From positions 1-23,386 of the forward strand of contig DEQS01000021.1 in assembly GCA_002360555.1 (NCBI GenBank): a DNA stretch of 23,386 nucleotides. Direction: 5' to 3'. The translations under genes and the position numbers were made by a program. Shown one piece after another: positions 8,326 through 14,900 of this stretch; the stretch's first letter is position 1, and each line of letters starts with the position of its first letter. Origin of the DNA: Chloracidobacterium sp. UBA3360 (GTDB lineage Bacteria; Acidobacteriota; Blastocatellia; Pyrinomonadales; Pyrinomonadaceae). A model generated the notes under the pieces. The model searched no databases. It had not been told where the DNA came from and saw only the letters and a list, made by a program, of their open reading frames with translations.

Positions 8326-8789
8326 AGAGCTAGCTCCATAAACAGCACGTCGGAATGCGGATTATCGTAATACGGCGGAATGGCTTGAAAGCCGTGAGAC
8401 TCATAGAGTTTCACGGCTTTTCCCATTTTGGGCGGGTAAGTATCGAGTCGCATCCGGTGGTAACCGATCTCACGTCCGTCGGCTATTAGCTTTTCGATCA
8501 ACGAGACGCCGACCTTGGCCCCGCGAAAACCGTCCCGGACAAACAGGCGTTTCATCTCACATGTTTTACCTTCCAGCTTTCTGAGAGCTATGCATCCGGC
8601 GAGTTTATCATCTGAATATGCCAGATAAAGCCGTCCGTCGGGCATCGCATATTTGCCCGGCAATGCGGCAAGCTCGGCTTCAAATCCCTGAAAGCACAGG
8701 TCCATCGCGAGCCATGCTTCGTATTCACGAAAGAGCGTTTTTGCCTCAGCTATCTGTTCGTCTGACTCGGCTTGGGTGATCGTGAGCAT
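8322..8789 (-). CDS. GNAT family N-acetyltransferase
   Basis: This 155-residue protein has GCN5-related acetyltransferase architecture. The acetyl-CoA pyrophosphate-binding region is EMKRLFVRDGFRGAKVGVSLIEKLI (about residues 78-102), with the R-G-A-K-V-G version of the Q/RxxGxG/A loop. The final strand and helix KAVKLYESHGFQAIPPYYDNP are typical of the family. The N-terminal FREYEAWLAMDLCFQGFEAELAALPG is common in members annotated as putative acetyltransferases of small molecules. The acceptor substrate cannot be told from sequence. It is divergent from the AAA+ gene across only 32 bases, and convergent with the membrane protein gene, overlapping by four bases at the stops. Confidence 0.9.
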   Translation of the reverse strand: MLTITQAESDEQIAEAKTLFREYEAWLAMDLCFQGFEAELAALPGKYAMPDGRLYLAYSDDKLAGCIALRKLEGKTCEMKRLFVRDGFRGAKVGVSLIEKLIADGREIGYHRMRLDTYPPKMGKAVKLYESHGFQAIPPYYDNPHSDVLFMELAL

Positions 8790-8804
8790 ATTTTTATCGT
8801 ATGG

Positions 8805-8810
8805 TATAAC
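8805..8810 (+). promoter_or_regulatory. Possible -10 element for the AAA+ ATPase gene
   Basis: TATAAC matches five of six -10 bases and ends 11 bases before the ATG at 8822, which would give a leader of only about five bases. No good -35 lies 15-18 bases upstream, because the position falls in the divergent GNAT gene. Short or absent leader is consistent with the lack of a Shine-Dalgarno. Confidence 0.4.
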
Positions 8811-8821
8811 ATTATTCTTTT

Positions 8822-9625
8822 ATGGAACTAGCTGTCGAGAAATACAAGGTTAATGACGAACCGTTTTATTTACCCATCGGACAAGAGGTCGAGCTTTTCG
8901 AAGCGGCGTTTGCGGCAAAGCTCCCCGCGATGCTCAAAGGCCCGACGGGCTGCGGCAAGACGCGCTTTGTCGAATACATGGCGCACCGCCTAAACCGCCC
9001 GCTCATCACCGTCGCCTGTCACGAAGACCTCTCCTCGACCGATCTCGTCGGCCGTTTCTTGCTCGAAGGCGAAGAAACCGTCTGGCACGACGGCCCTCTG
9101 ACGACCGCCGTTCGCCACGGTGCGATCTGCTATTTAGACGAGGTCGTCGAGGCCCGCAAAGACACCGTCGTCATCATCCACCCGCTCACCGACGACCGCC
9201 GCCGTCTGCCGATCGAAAAACGCGGCACCGTGATCGAGGCTCCCGACGATTTCATGCTCGTCGTCTCGTACAATCCGGGCTACCAGTCGATACTCAAAGA
9301 TCTCAAACAATCCACGCGCCAACGCTTCGTCGCGATGGAATTTGACTACCCCAACGCAGAGGCCGAAGCCGAGATCGTCGCCAAAGAAGGCGGCATTGAC
9401 ATCGAAACCGCCGCCGACCTCGTCAAGATCGGCCAAAAGGTCCGAAACTTGCGCGGCCACGGCCTCGAAGAAGGCGTCTCAACCCGCCTCCTCATCTACG
9501 CCGCCCAAATGATCGCCCAAGGCATCACCCCCATCGCCGCGGCAGAGGTAGCTATCTGTTCGCCGATCACGGACGACCGCGAACTGCAGCGTAGTATAAG
9601 AGAGATCGTGACGACGATCATATGA
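8822..9625 (+). CDS. MoxR-family AAA+ ATPase of the CbbQ/NirQ/NorQ type
   Basis: CbbQ/NorQ ATPases form hexamers that, with a VWA-domain partner (CbbO/NorD), remodel metalloenzymes. This 267-residue protein has Walker A GPTGCGKT (40-47), Walker B CYLDE (103-107), the sensor region VVSYNPGYQ with N151, arginine-finger candidates R166/R168 in STRQRF, and the family C-terminal helix domain (GVSTRLLIYAAQMI near 218-231), so length and motifs are complete. The usual VWA partner, rubisco genes or nitric oxide reductase genes are not in this window. Instead the stop overlaps the next start as ATGA. The middle of the gene uses strongly C-ending codons and is more G+C-rich than the downstream genes. 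The client protein is unknown. Confidence 0.88.
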   Translation: MELAVEKYKVNDEPFYLPIGQEVELFEAAFAAKLPAMLKGPTGCGKTRFVEYMAHRLNRPLITVACHEDLSSTDLVGRFLLEGEETVWHDGPLTTAVRHGAICYLDEVVEARKDTVVIIHPLTDDRRRLPIEKRGTVIEAPDDFMLVVSYNPGYQSILKDLKQSTRQRFVAMEFDYPNAEAEAEIVAKEGGIDIETAADLVKIGQKVRNLRGHGLEEGVSTRLLIYAAQMIAQGITPIAAAEVAICSPITDDRELQRSIREIVTTII

Positions 9626-9894
9626 ACACTGACATCGAAGTTACTCTTAAGATTCCCGAGTACGATCGATACGAAGGCGTTAGGACTTCGTGGGTCGACG
9701 GCTTCCGTATTTCAGTTTCCCAAGACAATGGTGACATTGTGATCGCGGCTAATGCGGAAGGACTACAAACGCTCGCCGCACACCTACTGACCTTGGCTCA
9801 GTCGGGGATGCCAATCGGTAATCATCTTCATTACGATCCAGACGCCGGCCTGGAAGATGACTCGCTGCAACTCATATTTATTCGTAAAGAATAA
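9622..9894 (+). CDS. Small protein resembling Imm32-family immunity proteins
   Basis: This 90-residue acidic protein has no signal peptide or membrane segment. The pattern DIVIAANAEGLQTLAAHLLTLAQSG followed by GNHLHYDPDAGLEDDSLQLIFIRK matches what I know of the Imm32 family (bacterial polymorphic-toxin immunity proteins: a strand, then E-G-L and a helix, then HxHxD and a charged strand). No toxin is adjacent, and Imm32-like proteins also occur alone. Its start codon overlaps the stop of the AAA+ gene (ATGA, 9622-9625), so it is probably translated by coupling from the same message. Base composition falls from here into the repeat region. Alternative: an unrelated small cytosolic protein. The coding call is more certain than the family name. 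Confidence 0.6.
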   Translation: MNTDIEVTLKIPEYDRYEGVRTSWVDGFRISVSQDNGDIVIAANAEGLQTLAAHLLTLAQSGMPIGNHLHYDPDAGLEDDSLQLIFIRKE

Positions 9895-9911
9895 GCCTGA
9901 GAGCACAACAA

Positions 9912-10121
9912 TCTCGCACAAGATTTATCTAATATCTCTTACATTTGATTTGAACTCACTTATCTTTTATTTGACATCGCTGATAATTGACTCAACATCT
10001 TTGACATTTTAGTAAGCATCGTAGGTCTTTTATTCATCGTCCTCAATCTTTAACCCATCATCGCTAACAATTTATCCGTCATCGCTCAACATTGATTTGC
10101 ACTCTTGCACATTCAATAAAA
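9912..10121. repeat. Gapless 21-bp degenerate tandem repeat array (nine units plus a decayed tenth)
   Basis: Units start at 9912, 9933, 9954, 9975, 9996, 10017, 10038, 10059 and 10080, each exactly 21 bases with no indels. A weaker tenth starts at 10101. Aligned columns 3 (T), 4 (C), 13 (T), 14 (T) and 16 (A) are invariant in all nine; column 9 is A in eight; columns 1, 2 and 6 are C, A and C in six; column 20 is always a purine. The CATCGCT start is exact in three units (9975, 10059, 10080). The top strand is G-poor (20 G against 44 C in 189 bases, about 34% G+C by hand count). No frame is open across it on either strand. It ends at the -35 element of the XRE operon. Twenty-one bases is two helical turns, so every unit presents the same DNA face. 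Confidence 0.85.
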
Positions 10122-10133
10122 CGGGTTTATTAT
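10105..10133 (+). promoter_or_regulatory. Predicted sigma70-type promoter of the XRE operon
   Basis: TTGCAC (10105-10110, three of six) and TATTAT (10128-10133, five of six) are separated by exactly 17 bases. Initiation is expected near 10140, leaving a leader of about 14 bases with GAGGTG (10144-10149) just before the ATG at 10154. The -35 lies inside the degraded tenth repeat unit, so the array is placed like an upstream operator or activator region. Confidence 0.65.
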
Positions 10134-10153
10134 GCCTCTCAGCGAGGTGCGTG

Positions 10154-10510
10154 ATGCTTTATTTTAATCTTACGAGGCTGTTGAAGCTGCGCGGAGTTGA
10201 GCGGCCGTATAGTTGGTTGGTGGCAAACGGGTTTGTGCCGCAGACGGCGACGCGCTGGGCGAAAAATGACATCGGTTATATGCGTCCTGCGCAGATGGAA
10301 AAGATCTGCCTGCTACTCAACTGCACGCCAAACGACCTTTTCGACTGGCGCGAGGACGGCAAAACCGTCGTCCACGACACCCACGCCCTCCGCACCCTCA
10401 CCAAACAGAAAAACGACATCCAAACCGCCCTCCGCGAACTCCCGCTCGATAAACTGGAGAAGCTGGGCGAAATGATTAACCGACTTAATGCATCCAATGA
10501 TGAAGAATGA
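10154..10510 (+). CDS. XRE-family helix-turn-helix transcriptional regulator
   Basis: This is a 118-residue small DNA-binding protein. Residues 1-63 fit a Cro/C1-type HTH domain (FNLTRLLKLRGV, then YSWLVANGFVPQTATRWAKNDIGYMRPAQMEKICLLLNCTPNDLFDW); the RPAQMEKICLLLNCTPNDLFDW end is very typical. The rest is a charged, probably coiled-coil helix (about 75-112) likely used for dimerisation. I place the start at the ATG at 10154, preceded by GAGGTG four bases away, rather than an earlier in-frame codon at 10097, because the predicted transcription start lies downstream of 10097 and the extra residues look non-conserved. The stop overlaps the next start (ATGA). It is the natural candidate to bind the adjacent repeat array; that is inference. 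Confidence 0.85.
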   Translation: MLYFNLTRLLKLRGVERPYSWLVANGFVPQTATRWAKNDIGYMRPAQMEKICLLLNCTPNDLFDWREDGKTVVHDTHALRTLTKQKNDIQTALRELPLDKLEKLGEMINRLNASNDEE

Positions 10511-11064
10511 AAAGGTCCGTTGTCATTGTAATGTCGTTGATGGTCGTCGTTCTCGTAGTGACTACTATTTTGGTATGGCTGATCAAGCCGTATTACCCAT
10601 ACATGGGAAAAGATTTCGTAATCCCTTCGCCAACTAGAACGCCCGTACCGCCGGACGTGATCAAGCTGTCCGAAGAGGACAAAATTCAGATCGTCAGCGA
10701 AGTCCTAAAGCAATTGCAAGAGGAAGCGGCGAAAGATACCAAATGGAAAAAGGCCGACAAGGGTCTCTATTTACTCGCGGAATCATTGCCATGCAGTTTG
10801 GCTGGGCTGGATCGTACTCGTCTTAACGTACATCTCATCACGCAGCAACAGATTGACGACGCCAAACAAACTAGAGAAATAGAGTGGTACGAATTTCGTG
10901 AGTTCAATCTCCAGTCACAATTGCCAGTATTGCCTTTAGTGTGGAGCAAGAGAGATCGTTCAAGCTCGCATATGGCAGCAAGTGAATTCACCGCAACACG
11001 AATTGGCGATAAGTGGAGCGTCGATGGGAAAGTCACGAGCGTCGCAGTTGGAGAAAGTCCATGA
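10507..11064 (+). CDS. Membrane-anchored protein of unknown function
   Basis: This is a 185-residue protein with an N-terminal signal anchor (MKRS, then a hydrophobic run about residues 4-27), a Pro-rich linker (IPSPTRTPVPPD, about 39-50), a charged helix (SEEDKIQIVSEVLKQLQEEAAKD) and a C-terminal domain of mixed strands ending in DKWSVDGKVTSVAVGES. Topology predicts a cytoplasmic stub and an extracytoplasmic domain. I do not recognise the family. Its start overlaps the XRE stop and its stop overlaps the NADAR gene start, both as ATGA, so the three products should be made together. Base composition is lower in G+C than in the flanking housekeeping genes, consistent with accessory origin. A SPASE I-cleaved form is possible but the cleavage site is not evident. 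Confidence 0.75.
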   Translation: MKRSVVIVMSLMVVVLVVTTILVWLIKPYYPYMGKDFVIPSPTRTPVPPDVIKLSEEDKIQIVSEVLKQLQEEAAKDTKWKKADKGLYLLAESLPCSLAGLDRTRLNVHLITQQQIDDAKQTREIEWYEFREFNLQSQLPVLPLVWSKRDRSSSHMAASEFTATRIGDKWSVDGKVTSVAVGESP

Positions 11065-11741
11065 TTTGGAAGTTTACACTTTTGCTGATGATAATTCTCT
11101 CCGGCTTTAGCTGTTACGGGCAGGTGAAACGTAGTCTCCCGATGAAATATCCCGCCGTCTGGTTCGCGCCGATCAACGATCCTAACAAACCCGATTGGGA
11201 GATATTGCCGCAGGAGGCGAAGGCGGGGGAGGTTATTTTGTCGAAGCGGAATGAGCTTGGCATTTTGTCGAACTTTGCGGCGACACCGTTTGAGCTTTAT
11301 GGCAAGCGGTACGCGAGCGTCGAGGGCTTTTGGCAGATGATGCTCTATCCCGAAGGGCCGGACGACGAGCGTGCCAAAGACAAACGCGTGACGTGGAAAT
11401 ACACACGTGAACAGGTCGCCAAGATGACCGCCTTCGAAGCAAAATCCGCCGGCACGCTCGCCGAGGAAAACATGAAAACGCTCGGCATCGATTGGGTGAC
11501 ATTCGACGGCAAGCGCTTCCCATACCGCTCCGCCACGCCCGGCGAGCACTACAAACTCATCCTCGCCGCCATGCGAGCCAAAGCCGACCAAAACCCCGAG
11601 GTCAAACGCATCCTCCTAGCCACCGGCGACCTCATCCTAAAACCCGACCACCACGGCGAACCGAACCCGCCACCCGAGTGGAAATACTACGACCTCTGGA
11701 TGCAGATCAGAAAAGATTTATCCACAGATAGACACAGATAA
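11061..11741 (+). CDS. Exported NADAR-domain (YbiA-like, formerly DUF1768) protein
   Basis: NADAR-fold proteins act on ADP-ribose-related N-glycosidic bonds; some hydrolyse riboflavin intermediates and others remove ADP-ribose from guanine in DNA. The domain runs from about residue 58 with ILSNFAATPFELYGKRYASVEGFWQ, which matches the family core (SNF, then G-K-x-Y-x-S-V-E-x-x-x-Q), to LLATGDLILKPDHH and a final WMQIRKDL helix. The start at 11061 gives a signal peptide (MIWKFTLLLMIILSGFSCYGQ), which is unusual because the characterised members are cytosolic. Starting at 11013 would bury this signal. The canonical D-x-x-W-G-x-G segment near the end is replaced by EPNPPPEWKYYD. The last codons and the TAA stop (11739-11741) are supplied by the CACAGAT repeat. 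It is translationally coupled to the previous gene. Confidence 0.82.
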   Translation: MIWKFTLLLMIILSGFSCYGQVKRSLPMKYPAVWFAPINDPNKPDWEILPQEAKAGEVILSKRNELGILSNFAATPFELYGKRYASVEGFWQMMLYPEGPDDERAKDKRVTWKYTREQVAKMTAFEAKSAGTLAEENMKTLGIDWVTFDGKRFPYRSATPGEHYKLILAAMRAKADQNPEVKRILLATGDLILKPDHHGEPNPPPEWKYYDLWMQIRKDLSTDRHR

Positions 11742-11794
11742 ACACAGATAAAGGGTCAGTTCTCCTATCTGTGTCATCTGTGTTCATCTGTGGA
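11721..11794. repeat. CACAGAT hairpin repeat at the 3' end of the NADAR gene
   Basis: The left arm (11721-11750) carries three copies of CACAGATA at about ten-base steps. The right arm (11766-11794) carries three copies of its complement, ATCTGTG. They can fold into a long imperfect hairpin with a 15-base loop (11751-11765). Similar 'CCACAGAT...ATCTGTGG' elements are, to my knowledge, widespread between genes in several phyla and of unknown origin. Here it overlaps the gene end and may act as a transcript 3' structure; there is no U-tract. Confidence 0.75.
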
Positions 11795-11819
11795 GAGATC
11801 CTTACTCTCCTACTCAGAA

Positions 11820-11851
11820 TTAACACTCATTTAACACCCATTTCACTCCGC
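11820..11851. repeat. Short 11-bp tandem repeat in a G-poor intergenic stretch
   Basis: TTAACACTCAT (11820-11830) is followed directly by TTAACACCCAT (11831-11841), one mismatch, and a weaker third copy begins at 11842. The top strand stays G-poor to about 11880. The rest of the 245-base gap before the TonB receptor holds the CACAGAT hairpin and no convincing promoter. Confidence 0.5.
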
Positions 11852-11974
11852 GTTAACTTCCGCACATTAGCCTAATCCTTGCCGCAAAGAAATTAATAGT
11901 TTTAGAGACTTGAGAGGACACGGGGGAGACGGTTTTCGGGTGATAGTTGTATCATCGGCCGCCTTTCTTTTTAC

Positions 11975-11981
11975 AAAGGAG
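11975..11981 (+). promoter_or_regulatory. Ribosome binding site of the TonB-dependent receptor gene
   Basis: AAAGGAG sits five bases before the ATG at 11987, a near-ideal Shine-Dalgarno that fixes this start and the signal peptide. Confidence 0.8.
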
Positions 11982-11986
11982 CGAAG

Positions 11987-14900
11987 ATGAAAACGAACCG
12001 CTGGTTACGAATATTCACGAGCGTATCAATACTAATATTTGCATTTATTATCAACATTTCGGCCCAGGCCGATCAGGGCCGCATTGCCGGTAACGTGACC
12101 GACGCTAACGGTGCGGTCGTACCCGGAGCGACGGTGACAGTTACAAACGACCTCACGGGCGAAGCCCGCACGGTCAGTGTAAAGGGCGACGGTTCGTTTA
12201 TGATCGTTGCGTTAAAACCTGCGAAATACACGATCGCGGCAAGCGGCGGTACATTTGACACGACGCGTAAGTCGGTCGAGGTGCTCGTCGGCCAGGAGTT
12301 AAATCTGGACATCGTGCTGCAGATCAAGGGCCAGTCGGTACAGGTCGATGTCGTCTCCGGTGAGGACACGATCGTTAACACAGCGTCGGCCGGATTGAGC
12401 GCAAACGTTAATCAGCGCGAGGTCGAAGGGCTGCCGATCAATGGCCGACAGCTATCGCAGCTTTATCTACAGGCTCCGGGCGGCGTCAACAGCGGCAGCG
12501 GTACTTTCTCAGACATACGATTTTCGGGACGTGCAAATAACCAGAACGTCGTTCGTTATGACGGCGTCGAGGGCACGGCGATCATCGATTCGAGCCCGGG
12601 TAATCTCAACGGCGAGATCCCGTCGCCTTTTCGGCTGCAATCGAGCCTCGAAAATATACAAGAGTTTCGCGTCGATTCGAGCAACTTCCCTGCAGAGTTC
12701 GGCACCGGAACCGGCGGCCAGATCAGCGTCGTGACCAAGAGCGGCGGCAATCAGTTTCATGGTTCGGTGTTTGAATATCTGCGGCGGACGGCACTCGATT
12801 CGCGTAACTTTTTTGACAACATCTCACCCGGCATCGCAAAGAGCCCGCTGACACTCGACCAATTTGGCGGCTCGATCGGCGGCCCGATCATTAAAAACAA
12901 GCTGTTTTTCTTTGGCAGCTACGAACGGTATCGCGGACGTTTTGGCCTGAACTTTGTCGAGGCCGCTCCGATAACCGATACCGCACGGCTTTGTGCACCC
13001 CCGGTCGGAACCGGGACACTTAATTGTCAGATAGGCGGCGTCAACTCACCAAATCTCGCGTACCTTACGGCCTTCCGTGCGCCGAATGCGGTCGTGATAC
13101 CGGGTGCAACAACCGTACCCGGATATGAGATCGTTCAATTACAAGCAAATCAAAAAACGGACGAAACGGCATACGCGGCACGTCTCGATTACCAGTTGAA
13201 TGACCTCAACAAGATCTACTTTCGCTTTTTCCGCGACGAGGGAACAGACATCGCTCCTGAGGGTGTTTCTGGCCGTGTAGTTAAGATCTCGGCAGTTCCG
13301 CAGAACGGTGTTCTCGGTTGGCAATCGATCCTGCGTAAGGACGGCACGCTTATCAACGAATTTAAGGTCGGATACAACGGTGCACGCACACGCGTGAACG
13401 GTACGGCCCCGACGGTTAACGGTCTCGATTTTTCGGCGATCATCCTTAACATTTCGGGCAGCGTCGCAAATACCGGCATCGCCGGACAGGGAACTTCGTC
13501 GGGTATTTCGATCCCCGGCGGGTTGGTTCGTGCTAACTCGGCGACCAACGGTCGCGGTCAGCCATACACGCCTTACTCGTTGGGCTTTATCGATAGCCTT
13601 AACTACATTCGGGGCAATCACAATTTCAAATTTGGCGGCGAGGTCCGCATGATCCGTATGTACACCGACCGTCTCGGCGGCACGACATATACGTTCTCAA
13701 ACCTTCAAAACTTCCTGATCAATACGCTCGCATCGGTTCAGTACTTGGGCGATGTTAGTGCCGCAAGCCCCTTCAATAACGGTTTAACCGGCCAGCGCCT
13801 TGCGAAACAGGAATATTACATCGGGTACGGACAGGATGAGTGGAAGATCCGTCCGGGCCTTACCTTAAGCTACGGCCTGCGTTATGAATACTACACGCCG
13901 CTGCGCGAGGCCAACAACGGACAGGTGCTGTTTGATATTAAGACGGGTACGCTGCGTCCTTCGTCTGAGGCAGCATTTAAATCATCAAACACAAACTTTG
14001 GCCCTCGCATCGCCATGACGTGGTCGCCAAATCAGGATGGCGCAGGATTTTTTGGAGGCGGAAAGACGGTTCTGCGAGGCGGATTTGGTATGTATTACGG
14101 CCCCGGCCAGACCGAGGACCAGATACAGCCGATCGAAAGCGACCGCGTCAGTTCGACGCTAACGAGCGGAGCACTGCTCGCGTTTCCGGCAAATCTTCCC
14201 GCCATCGTCACCAACTTTGCGACCAACGTAAATAACCGCAATTATCAACCGCGTGCTTATTCGTCGGACTACAAGATCCCTGAAAAGATCTATCAGTACA
14301 CTTTCTCGTGGCAGCAACAGTTGCCGTATGACATCACATCGACGGTTGCTTATGTCGGCAGCCAGGGCCGCAATCTGTTTTTGCGAAGCGTCGCAAACAA
14401 GATCAAGCCGGGCCAAACGACGATCCTGGACGGCACCGCATTGCCAAATACATTTGGTGTGGTCAACCGGACGAACGCCGGCGGACAGGTCATCGCGGTC
14501 AACACGATACGCGAATTTAGCATCGTCAGCGGAACGAACTCGGTTCAAAACCCGTACGCCGAGGTCGATTACAAAACCTCGGGTGGCGACGACCGTTACA
14601 ACGCTCTACAGCTTTCTTTCCAGCGAAGCTCGCGTTCGGGATTGACGATGAACGCTCAGTACACATTCGCCAGCAGCTATGGTACGAGCGCCGGATCGAA
14701 CGAGGCCCGCACATCTGCACAGCTTGATAATTTTGAGGCCGACCGTGGCCGTAACAATTTCGACGTACGTCACACATTTAACCTTAGTGCCCTATATCAC
14801 CTGCCGTTTGGCAAGGGCAAACGGTTCAATCTTGACGGTGTTGCAAACACACTACTCGGCGGCTGGGAGATCGGCGGTATCGCAAACGCAAGAAGCGGCG

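Noticed and set aside
9912..10121. The 21-bp array as a CRISPR
   Set aside because: Units are contiguous and degenerate with no unique spacers, and there are no cas genes. It is a tandem repeat.
10097..10153. Upstream start of the XRE protein at 10097
   Set aside because: It falls inside the repeat array and upstream of the predicted transcription start. The ATG at 10154 has GAGGTG and gives the family N-terminus.
11013..11060. Upstream start of the NADAR gene at 11013
   Set aside because: It would add 16 charged residues before the signal peptide. The ATG at 11061 overlaps the previous stop as ATGA like its neighbours.
10767..11591. 274-codon open frame on the minus strand
   Set aside because: It is antisense to two genes supported by domains, coupling and signal sequences. 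Its translation shows no recognisable motif.
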